A model generated the notes under the pieces. It was not told where the DNA came from. It saw only the letters and a list, made by a program, of their open reading frames with translations, and searched no databases. From the NCBI GenBank assembly GCA_005878995.1, contig VBME01000090.1, forward strand, positions 1-6,547: a DNA stretch of 6,547 bases, in the 5' to 3' direction. Both the position numbers and the translations under genes were made by a program. The DNA comes from Methanobacteriota archaeon. GTDB lineage: Archaea; Thermoplasmatota; Thermoplasmata; RBG-16-68-12. Shown here one piece after another: positions 1 to 6,301 of the stretch (the stretch's first letter is position 1; the number at the start of each line of letters is the position of its first letter).

Positions 1-177
1 TTCGAGCAGGAGTTCATCCGCCAAGGGTCGGAGGAGGACCGGACGATCGAAGCGACCCTCGAGATCGGCTGGCGGCTCCTCGCGACGATCGACGAGGCGT
101 GGCTGACGAAGATCGACCGGAAGACCCTCGAGAAGTACCACCCGAAGTACCGCGAGGCGGCGAAGGTGAGTGCGTAG
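1..177 (+). CDS. atpB: A/V-type ATP synthase subunit B, C-terminal end (partial, 5' end outside window)
   Basis: This frame is open from the first base and ends at TAG (175-177), giving 58 residues. The segment [20 protein letters not shown] followed by a KYHPKY-type ending matches the C-terminus of the archaeal B subunit, where the family has a QG..E.R.I..TL..GW.LL pattern. B is the non-catalytic nucleotide-binding-fold subunit that alternates with catalytic A in the A3B3 head of the membrane-bound, ion-driven ATP synthase. The catalytic-interface residues lie upstream of the window and cannot be checked. The D-subunit start codon comes one base after this stop, so B and D are surely co-transcribed. 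The identification rests on a short but characteristic tail and on the unambiguous D subunit behind it. Confidence 0.9.
   Translation, partial: FEQEFIRQGSEEDRTIEATLEIGWRLLATIDEAWLTKIDRKTLEKYHPKYREAAKVSA
164..170 (+). promoter_or_regulatory. Shine-Dalgarno site for atpD
   Basis: The bases AGGTGAG inside the last codons of atpB match the archaeal anti-Shine-Dalgarno target (GGAGGTGAT-like). They end 8 bases before ATG at 179. This favours the ATG at 179 over the in-frame GTG at 170, which would overlap the site itself. Confidence 0.65.
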
Positions 178-178
178 G

Positions 179-808
179 ATGGTCCTCGCGGAGTACAAAC
201 CCACGCGGTCGCAGCTGCTCCAACTTCGGCGCACGCGGAGGACCGCGGAGCGGGGCCACCGGCTCCTCAAGCTGAAACGAGACGCCCTCATCGTTGAGTT
301 CTTTCGGGTCCTCGAACGCGCGAAGACGCTCCGGTCGAACCTGGCGGAGAAATACCGGATTTCGGAGCAACGCATCGCCATTGCGCGAGCGATCGAGGGG
401 TCGATCGGCGTGGAGTCCGCGGCGCTGGCTTCCAAGGAGGTCCCGACACTCCAGCTCAAGACGAAGAACGTGATGGGGATCATCGTCCCGAAGATCGACG
501 CGAAGAGCGTCCGCAAGAAACTCGAGGACCGGGGCTACGGAATCATCACGACGTCGGCGCGGATCGATGAAGCCGCGGAGGCGTACGAGGCCCTCGTCGA
601 GGATATCGTCGTGGCGGCGGAGATCGAAACGACGATGCGCCGACTGATCGAAGAAATCGAGAAAGTCAAGCGGCGCGTGAACGCCCTCGAGTACCGGGTC
701 ATCCCGGAGCTGAAGTCAACGGAGGCTTTCATCCGGCAACGGCTCGAAGAAATGGAGCGGGACAATTTCATGCGCCTTAAGCGGTTCAAGCAGAGGACGG
801 GGGCGTAA
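179..808 (+). CDS. atpD: A/V-type ATP synthase subunit D (central rotor stalk)
   Basis: This is a 209-residue protein, a normal length for archaeal subunit D. D forms the long antiparallel coiled-coil axle that turns inside the A3B3 head and couples catalysis to ion flow through the membrane ring. Family landmarks are visible: KPTRS near residue 7, the GHRLLKLKRDAL stretch at 26-37 in the first long helix, a globular middle around 90-125, RRVNALEYRVIP at 165-176, and RLEEMERDNF plus a basic KR-rich end at 188-206. Both terminal thirds are highly charged and helical, as expected for the coiled coil. I chose ATG 179 because a Shine-Dalgarno match sits 8 bases upstream and because family members begin a few residues before KPTRS. 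The gene follows atpB by one base and is the last of the ATPase operon here, since the next gene is convergent. Confidence 0.96.
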   Translation: MVLAEYKPTRSQLLQLRRTRRTAERGHRLLKLKRDALIVEFFRVLERAKTLRSNLAEKYRISEQRIAIARAIEGSIGVESAALASKEVPTLQLKTKNVMGIIVPKIDAKSVRKKLEDRGYGIITTSARIDEAAEAYEALVEDIVVAAEIETTMRRLIEEIEKVKRRVNALEYRVIPELKSTEAFIRQRLEEMERDNFMRLKRFKQRTGA

Positions 809-855
809 GGCGACCGTCACGTTCCAGCAAGTCGACCGCAGCGCCGCGGTTCCGC

Positions 856-3303
856 CTAAGGGCCCTTTAACGAGACGAGCGGTGCCTCGGCTCGCTCGAG
901 TTCGCCTCCGGGCCTCGCGGGCCGCTCCGCCGGCGGGCTGTCCGGGATTCCGCCCCAGGACCGCAGATCGGTCCGGCGGCGTGGCATCCGCCAAGGCCTC
1001 CGCCAATCCCCGCGGCGGTATCGTCCCCGCCCGGCGAACTGGATCATCATTTCTCGGAGCCCAGGGAGGTCGTCGACGTAGTACCAGTAGGCGAGCATCT
1101 CGCTGTACCGCTCCCCGAGGTCCGCGATGAAGTCGTTCAAGCTCCGGGACGCATCAATGGGCAAATGTCCCGGGTAAATCGCGGCGAGGTACACGTGCTG
1201 CCCACGTTCCACGATCACGTTCCGATTCCCGAACTCGAACCGCTTCAACTCCTCGTGTTCCTCTTTGAACGCGTCCCGCACGAACATCGTGATGGCCGTG
1301 AGCATCCCCGCCAAGATGTCGTCGTCCATCTCCCCCATCGGCCGGGCGGTCGTGTGCAGGAGGAGCCGACCGTCGAGCCCGACGAGGAACAGGTCGTCCG
1401 GAGAGGTGCGCCGCGGGATCCGCTTCCAAGCGACGTACCCCGCGACCGCCAAGCCCAAGGCCATCAGGGCGGTCCACGGGCTCAAGACGGCGGACCAGAT
1501 CGAGGGGCGGTACGACAACGTCAACGACCGGATTGTCGGCGAGAGACTCGTGTTCCCGGTCGAGAGCGTGGCCCGGATGATCATCGGACCCGTCGAGAGC
1601 CCGCTGAGGTCCTGCCCGTCCTTCGCCTGCGCCCAGTTCGCCCCGCCGTCCACGGAGACCTCGTAAAGGATCGATGTCCCGCCTGGGCGAAGGTCTGTCG
1701 CGAAGAACGCCTGCCACGCGAAGACGGGCTGCGACGGAACGAACGACGCCGTGCGGACCGTGCCACGCAGAGCGAAGGTCTCGGACCGGATCGAGAGGTT
1801 CGTGACCAGGGGTGTGCCGACGCCATCCGTGTTCAAGGACAGCCGCCACTGGAGGAACCGGTTCGATGGATTGTCAACCCGCGAGCCCACGACGGGGCGC
1901 CACGCACTCCACGACGGGTCCCCGGTCGATGACCGGTTTCCCGTCCGCGTCTCGACCACGACCGTCGTCGCGGGTGGATTCGTCGCGGCCCGAACCTCGG
2001 CCATCGTCCAGTTTGCCGCGAATCCCGCGTCGATTGGCAGAGCCGTGAAGGACCCGTTCTGGTATCGCTCCGCGGTGAGCGTCACGTTGTCGAGCCACAC
2101 CGACATCGACGCGTCCTCGGTCCCGATGCGGATGAGCTCGAGCGAGAACGTGAGGTTGAAGGAACCGCTCGCCCGAAGGGCTGGGTCCCCGCTTAGGTCG
2201 AGGGACACGGTCCGAGTTCCAACCGGAACCGGAGATTCGCTCCAAGCGAAACCGCCGACGTTCATCCGGAGATACGGCACCAGGTTCACAGCCGCGGTCG
2301 CCCCGACGTCGAACCGGAGCGCGAGGCTTCCCGGGTTTCCGCTCGTGGCGTTGGGCTTCGTGAAGGCCTGGGAGACGTTCGCCGTCTCGTCGAACGCCGT
2401 GTACTGGAACAGAACGAGGTCGTCGACGTAGGCCGTGTAAGTACCGACGCCCCCGGTGAACCCAACCTGGACCTGGTCGATCTGGTCGTTCGTGCCGGAG
2501 AAGGCCGAGATGTCGTAGACGTAGCGGTGCCATCCGGGGGCGAGGTGCTGCGGCATCCAGCTGGCCCAGTTGACGCCCGCCAGGTTCGTCATGAGAATGA
2601 AGGCCGAGAGGCCGCTTGCATTCGTGCCTTCAATCCAAATCGCCAACCGGTTATACGCACTCCAATTCCAGGTTCCCCAATCGTTGCGGTAGGCACCGGC
2701 GTAGCTTCCGGACCCCTGGGAGTTGATCGTCACGTAGTCCCGAAGCGACCCAGTCCCTTCCTCGCGGATTGCTGTCGACTGGGCGAGGGTGCTCGCACTC
2801 TGGCCGTTCGCGACGCTCCGCCAGGGACGCGTCCCGAACACCGCGTCCATCGAATCAAACTGGAATCTGGGAGTCGAATGCGAAAGCCGAGCGCGCCCGA
2901 CCGGGTCCCGTTGGGCGATCACCTGATTCGTCGTCCCGCTCGCGTACGTCCACGGTCCCGGTGCCAGGTTGAACGTCCCGTCCTGGATCAGTCCGGTCGC
3001 GTTGTTGATGAGGCGCAGACCGGAACTCACGACCACGTTCGTGGACGAGTCCTGGGACGCGAGGAAGGTCGCGTCCGTGGTGTAGTTCCACCAGGTTGCG
3101 GTCGTCGCCAGTGTCGCGTTGCCCGCCGCCAACGTCACGTTATTGGTCACGTAGTCCGCGAGCGTCGAGAAGTCCCACTTTGCGGCCTGGAGGCCGCCGC
3201 CCTCGCTGAATCCGAGCGGGTCGGCCGCGGCCGTCGGCAGGAGCACGATCGCTAGGAACAGGAGGACGACGGCTGCGGGGTACGTGGCTGACGCTTGGTT
3301 CAT
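856..3303 (-). CDS. Single-pass membrane receptor-like protein, glycan-binding-like ectodomain and cytoplasmic longin/roadblock-like domain (downstream paralogue)
   Basis: No named family is recognised. The 815-residue product has a signal peptide (hydrophobic core 10-22, probable cleavage near A27), an ectodomain to about 600, a transmembrane helix at about 603-625, and a positively charged inner flank (KRIPRR). Ectodomain parts: a GPWTY...DSMDA segment (116-153), a jelly-roll, carbohydrate-binding-like region (about 180-300, ending YVDDLVLFQ), a further beta-sandwich to about 410, and two repeats (419-508, 510-598) of a type common in secreted prokaryotic proteins (W.AWRPV...FLQWRLSL). There are 15 N-X-S/T sequons, all outside, and no cysteine. 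The cytoplasmic part (636-757) matches the upstream paralogue: DDLFLV, GRLLLH, DDDILAGMLTAI, LKRFEFG, ERGQHVYLAAIY. Residues 758-815 form an Arg-rich, Pro-rich tail not present in the paralogue. ATG at 3303 leads directly into the signal peptide; only a weak GAGG lies upstream. Sensing or adhesion is inferred. Confidence 0.85.
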   Translation of the reverse strand: MNQASATYPAAVVLLFLAIVLLPTAAADPLGFSEGGGLQAAKWDFSTLADYVTNNVTLAAGNATLATTATWWNYTTDATFLASQDSSTNVVVSSGLRLINNATGLIQDGTFNLAPGPWTYASGTTNQVIAQRDPVGRARLSHSTPRFQFDSMDAVFGTRPWRSVANGQSASTLAQSTAIREEGTGSLRDYVTINSQGSGSYAGAYRNDWGTWNWSAYNRLAIWIEGTNASGLSAFILMTNLAGVNWASWMPQHLAPGWHRYVYDISAFSGTNDQIDQVQVGFTGGVGTYTAYVDDLVLFQYTAFDETANVSQAFTKPNATSGNPGSLALRFDVGATAAVNLVPYLRMNVGGFAWSESPVPVGTRTVSLDLSGDPALRASGSFNLTFSLELIRIGTEDASMSVWLDNVTLTAERYQNGSFTALPIDAGFAANWTMAEVRAATNPPATTVVVETRTGNRSSTGDPSWSAWRPVVGSRVDNPSNRFLQWRLSLNTDGVGTPLVTNLSIRSETFALRGTVRTASFVPSQPVFAWQAFFATDLRPGGTSILYEVSVDGGANWAQAKDGQDLSGLSTGPMIIRATLSTGNTSLSPTIRSLTLSYRPSIWSAVLSPWTALMALGLAVAGYVAWKRIPRRTSPDDLFLVGLDGRLLLHTTARPMGEMDDDILAGMLTAITMFVRDAFKEEHEELKRFEFGNRNVIVERGQHVYLAAIYPGHLPIDASRSLNDFIADLGERYSEMLAYWYYVDDLPGLREMMIQFAGRGRYRRGDWRRPWRMPRRRTDLRSWGGIPDSPPAERPARPGGELERAEAPLVSLKGP

Positions 3304-3354
3304 TGGTGGGCGCCTCGGCGGCCTTCTGCAGACCGCTCCCCCGGCGACCCGTAT

Positions 3355-3375
3355 GCCCCTCCCCGCACCAGGGGC
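3355..3375. repeat. Short perfect inverted repeat near the predicted 5' end of the 815-residue gene's mRNA
   Basis: GCCCCT (3355-3360) and AGGGGC (3370-3375) are exact inverted copies around a 9-base loop. On the - strand the stem would lie about 50-70 nt before the start codon, close to the transcription start predicted from the TATA-like element at 3398-3410. It could be a 5' leader stem or a protein-binding dyad. In GC-rich DNA a 6-bp dyad can also arise by chance, so this is tentative. Confidence 0.3.
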
Positions 3376-3386
3376 GTCTTGGCGTT

Positions 3387-3451
3387 GGTAGCCGAGGTCT
3401 TAAAGGTATCGCGGAAGGAACCGCTCGCGTCAGAAACTGGCCTTGGCTACC
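3387..3451. repeat. 11-bp imperfect inverted repeat flanking a TATA-like element
   Basis: GGTAGCCGAGG (3387-3397) and CCTTGGCTACC (3441-3451) are inverted copies with one mismatch in eleven positions and a 43-bp spacer. The mismatch would be a G-U wobble in + strand RNA and an A-C mismatch in - strand RNA. The spacer holds the TATA-like element for the downstream membrane-protein gene, and the far arm starts about 31 bases past the stop of the upstream one. It could be an operator for a regulator, or a stem in the 3' leader of the upstream transcript. It is too widely spaced to be a simple intrinsic terminator, and no T-tract follows. Confidence 0.45.
3398..3410 (-). promoter_or_regulatory. 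TATA-like archaeal promoter element for the 815-residue gene
   Basis: Read on the - strand this is GATACCTTTAAGA, an A/T-rich island in otherwise very GC-rich DNA that resembles an archaeal TATA box (CTTTAAGA). A start of transcription about 25 bases downstream would fall near 3375-3380 and leave a leader of about 75 nt before the ATG at 3303. The same TTAAG..AC..CTCG pattern is seen upstream of the paralogous gene, which supports it modestly. Confidence 0.4.
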
Positions 3452-3481
3452 GTGCGCCGACCAAAGGCGGATAGGTCCCGT

Positions 3482-6133
3482 TCAAGTCGCGAGCCGGGCC
3501 GCGGACAATCGCGGGAAGGAACGGTACCGGAATCGAGCCACGAACCGTTCTGAGAATTCTTTGAGGCCTTGCAGGTCGTCCGGGTCTCCGCTCCACCGAG
3601 CGAACGTCTCGCCGAAGCGTCGCTCGAGGTCGTACATGAAGCGCCGGAGATCCTTCCCCGCCCAGCGCGGAACGCGGCCCGAGTAGACGGCCGCCACGTA
3701 CGCATGGTCGCCGCGTTCGAGCAAAGCGGTCTTTCGGCCAAACTCGAATCGGCGGAGGTCTCCGGTCTCTTCTCGGTCGAAGTCCCTCAGGAAGGTTAAG
3801 ATCGCCGTGAACATGGCGGAGAGGATATCCTCGTCCCGATCCGCACGCATGCGCCGCGTGTTGTGCATCAGGAGACGGCCTTCCTTGGAAATGAGGAAGA
3901 CATCGTCGATTGCAAACATGCGGCGAATCGCAATTTCGTAACTGCCGTATCCGGCACCCCCGCAGGCAAGTGCCAAGAGGACGTATGGGAGGAGGTCGAA
4001 CGGAGCCGGGAGGAACGATGTGGGGGTGACCGTGACCTGAACCGTCCCGAAGATGAAAGTCCCGGGCACCGTCGCTGTTACAACCCAGTTGCCCGGATCT
4101 CCCGCGGTGAACGTGCCGTCGTTGTCGACCGAGCCCCGCGTATTGTTTGTCGACCACTCGAAGGACGGCACGGATACTGTGTGGCTGCCGGCGTCGACGG
4201 CCCTGGCGCGGAATGAAACCTGCTGTCCCGACTCCAGCCGGACCGGGCCGGTCGGAGACACCAAGACTCGTTGGACCCCTCCCAGGTACTCGTACGTCAG
4301 CCGGACCTGCCCGAGCGATGGCGTCACCAGCCCATCCGAGCTCACGAGTTGCGCGCGCCACCTAATATCAGGTCCCGCAAAGCCGGAAACGTTCCCATCC
4401 GCTGGGACGGCGGTCCAGTAGCTGCCGTTGCCAATGTCAAACGCAATCGAGGTGGACGCAACCACGCTGGACGATACGTTGAACGAGCGCCAACGCAAGA
4501 AGTCCGACATCGCGCGAAACGGATCGGACGTCACATTCCCGATGGCTGCCCGATGCGATGTATCCAGACTGAATGTGGCAACAGAAGGCGACAGGCTTGC
4601 ATTGACCGTCGCGAGATCCATCCGAACCTGGAAGTATCGAGCGCCGGGCAGAGAGACCGGGTGGACGCCGAAAGAGGTCCAGCTTTCCAAGGCACTCCAG
4701 CCGGAGCCGTTCGGGTTCGAATCGTTCCCGGACCGGAGGCTCAGGCGAGCGGACGTCCCGGCGGGCAGAGACCCGGACCAGTTGACATCCCGGAATTCCG
4801 ACGAAGCATAGAGTGGAATCGGATTCGACACGTAGCTTCCGTTGTGTCGGTCCGGAAACCAGAGCGAAACGTTGTCGATTCTGAAGTGCGATAAAGAGGC
4901 GGTCACGTTGTCGACCGCCACCTGGAATTGAAACCGAATCGCGTACGTGCCGGACAATGACATCGCGGGCGACACGTCGAACGAAGATTTTCGCCACGAC
5001 CCGAGCGGGCCCTGAGAGAGCGAGTGCTCGACGGAGGTTGAATTCCCGGTCACGTTGACCCTTGCCGTGACCGACCGGACGCCGGTTGCATCGATGAGAT
5101 CCCAATCGAGGGCGAGAATCGCGCTGCCGGGACTTGGCGACGTGGATCTCGCTTTGATGATGGCTTGCGCGACTTTCGCGGTTTCGTTGAAAACCTTCGC
5201 GTTCGCAAGTCGAAGGTCGTCGAAATAGACGAAGGTGCCAGCGACGTTTCGGCCGTTGATCCTCAGGACGACATCCTGAAGGCTGGACCGCTCGGAGGGC
5301 GTGCCGATCTGGTCCAAGTTGATCACGACCTCTTGCCAGCCCAGGCTCAGCAATTGAGCGACGGTCGTCCGAGATGAGCCACTAACATTTGCCGTCACGT
5401 TCAGCCACAGAGGCGATGTTACGTTGCGTGCCATGACCCATGCGAGAAGGCGGTTATCTCCGGACCAATTGACCACGACAAGCGGGTGGGCTCCCGCGTA
5501 AAGCGCTGCGCCCGCACCGATCGAGAAGGACAGATTCAACGCACCTTTCCCCTCCCGCTGATGGACATATTCCTGGGAGATGGATGCAGGTACCCCAGGA
5601 GGCGCTCTCAGCTGCCAGGTCAAGTTGATCGCATCCATCGTGTCCCAAGTGGTATTGCTCGCCGCGGGAGAGTTGTGCGCCATCAGAGCGTTCAGACCGG
5701 ATGGATCCCACGATGCTGTTACATTGCGCGAGGTCCCATTTTCGTACGTCCATCCGGCGTTGGAGGCGAAGTCCCCGTTCGCAACATGATTCGAGATGTC
5801 TCCACGCAGAGTGAGGTTTGTGCCGTCACTCGTGAGATTTGCATCCGCGGATCCGTGACTAAGAAACTCAGTCGCCCTCGGCCAGTCGACGGTCGCATTC
5901 TCCCAGGGTAGGACGGCCTTCCCTCCCGCCAAGGTCGTGTTCTGGAAACTGAGCCCCGCGGGTGACGTCAGATTCCAAACAACCGTCCGGGAGGCGTCCG
6001 GATTCGCGATGACGTACGGGAGTTCGCCGGAGACGGGCCGGGCTGCCGATAAGACGAAGAGAAACGTCAACGCGGCCAAACCGAAGACTGCAATCGACGT
6101 GTACGGCCTGGTGCGACTCCCTCGCTCGAGCAT
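3482..6133 (-). CDS. Single-pass membrane receptor-like protein, glycan-binding-like and Ig-like ectodomain, cytoplasmic longin/roadblock-like domain (upstream paralogue)
   Basis: No named family is recognised. The 883-residue product starts with a basic n-region and hydrophobic core (12-31) of a signal peptide, cleavage perhaps near 31-36. The ectodomain has a GWTYENGT...DTMDAINLT segment (127-172), a jelly-roll, carbohydrate-binding-like region (about 185-310, ending FVYFDDLRL), a beta-sandwich to about 425, two secreted-type repeats (about 434-523 and 526-617), and an Ig-like domain (620-703) missing from the downstream paralogue. About 29 N-X-S/T sequons all lie before the transmembrane helix (about 714-732). 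The single cysteine (C724) is in that helix. The cytoplasmic domain (743-865) carries DDVFLI, GRLLMH, DEDILSAMFTAI, LRRFEFG, ERGDHAYVAAVY, then two helices and a short basic end. ATG 6133 is the only plausible start before the signal peptide; no good Shine-Dalgarno site precedes it. A small GTPase gene lies 168 bp upstream on the same strand. A receptor role is inferred. Confidence 0.86.
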   Translation of the reverse strand: MLERGSRTRPYTSIAVFGLAALTFLFVLSAARPVSGELPYVIANPDASRTVVWNLTSPAGLSFQNTTLAGGKAVLPWENATVDWPRATEFLSHGSADANLTSDGTNLTLRGDISNHVANGDFASNAGWTYENGTSRNVTASWDPSGLNALMAHNSPAASNTTWDTMDAINLTWQLRAPPGVPASISQEYVHQREGKGALNLSFSIGAGAALYAGAHPLVVVNWSGDNRLLAWVMARNVTSPLWLNVTANVSGSSRTTVAQLLSLGWQEVVINLDQIGTPSERSSLQDVVLRINGRNVAGTFVYFDDLRLANAKVFNETAKVAQAIIKARSTSPSPGSAILALDWDLIDATGVRSVTARVNVTGNSTSVEHSLSQGPLGSWRKSSFDVSPAMSLSGTYAIRFQFQVAVDNVTASLSHFRIDNVSLWFPDRHNGSYVSNPIPLYASSEFRDVNWSGSLPAGTSARLSLRSGNDSNPNGSGWSALESWTSFGVHPVSLPGARYFQVRMDLATVNASLSPSVATFSLDTSHRAAIGNVTSDPFRAMSDFLRWRSFNVSSSVVASTSIAFDIGNGSYWTAVPADGNVSGFAGPDIRWRAQLVSSDGLVTPSLGQVRLTYEYLGGVQRVLVSPTGPVRLESGQQVSFRARAVDAGSHTVSVPSFEWSTNNTRGSVDNDGTFTAGDPGNWVVTATVPGTFIFGTVQVTVTPTSFLPAPFDLLPYVLLALACGGAGYGSYEIAIRRMFAIDDVFLISKEGRLLMHNTRRMRADRDEDILSAMFTAILTFLRDFDREETGDLRRFEFGRKTALLERGDHAYVAAVYSGRVPRWAGKDLRRFMYDLERRFGETFARWSGDPDDLQGLKEFSERFVARFRYRSFPRLSAARLAT

Positions 6134-6230
6134 GAGCGTGTCCGTTCCGGTGCTCCCCCGCTCCCGGCCCGAGGCCCGTCCCCAAGCCGCCCGCCGGCGC
6201 GAGCGTCGGTTCAGGGGACGCTTCCATCAC

Positions 6231-6265
6231 GGCGAGCGTACTTAATGATTTTGAGAATACGCGCC
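6231..6265. repeat. Short inverted repeat around the TATA-like element of the 883-residue gene
   Basis: GCGTA (6236-6240) and TACGC (6258-6262) are exact inverted copies flanking a 17-bp A/T-rich core. Allowing a 2-base bulge the arms extend to GGC (6231-6233) and GCC (6263-6265). The arms are short and could be chance, but the arrangement parallels the dyad around the TATA-like element of the paralogous gene. Confidence 0.25.
6241..6257 (-). promoter_or_regulatory. TATA-like archaeal promoter element for the 883-residue gene
   Basis: On the - strand this reads TTCTCAAAATCATTAAG, the most A/T-rich stretch in the 168-bp gap between the GTPase gene and the 883-residue gene. The CATTAAG core is a weak TATA match. 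A start about 25 bases downstream would fall near 6220 and give a leader of about 85 nt. Similarity to the element before the paralogous gene (TTAAG then AC and CTCG) is the main support. Confidence 0.35.
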
Positions 6266-6301
6266 AGCGGGTTGGGACACCCGTCGCACCGGAGAGAAAC
6301 T

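Noticed and set aside
170..178. GTG at 170 as start of the D subunit
   Set aside because: It would overlap both atpB and the Shine-Dalgarno match at 164-170. ATG 179 has correct spacing and gives the usual N-terminus.
858..867. Perfect 10-bp palindrome AAGGGCCCTT at the end of the 815-residue gene
   Set aside because: It has no loop, so it is not a hairpin, and no T-tract follows in either direction. It is likely chance in GC-rich sequence.
1165..1932. 255-codon open frame on the + strand inside the 815-residue gene
   Set aside because: It is antisense to a gene with clear signal peptide, TM helix and a paralogue. Its product is Arg/Pro-rich low-complexity sequence typical of a GC-rich shadow frame.
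1751..3255. Further long open frames on both strands within the large genes (for example 1751-2431 and 2527-3255 on +, 1874-2533 on -)
   Set aside because: All are overlapped by the well-supported 815-residue gene and show no domain, signal peptide or initiation signal of their own.
3304..3481. Search of the gaps between the - strand genes for tRNA or small RNA genes
   Set aside because: No cloverleaf, TTCGA-type T-loop set or other RNA-gene hallmark was found. Only the promoter-like elements and inverted repeats listed are supported.
3447..4361. 304-codon open frame on the - strand overlapping the 883-residue gene
   Set aside because: It is in another frame of the same strand as the 883-residue gene, with no recognisable motif and Arg/Pro/Gly/His-skewed composition. 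The overlapping frame has clear Ig-like, TM and conserved cytoplasmic features.
6268..6283. CGGGT-N6-ACCCG hairpin after the GTPase gene as a terminator
   Set aside because: The stem is only 5 bp and no T-run follows on the - strand, so it is not supported as a terminator.
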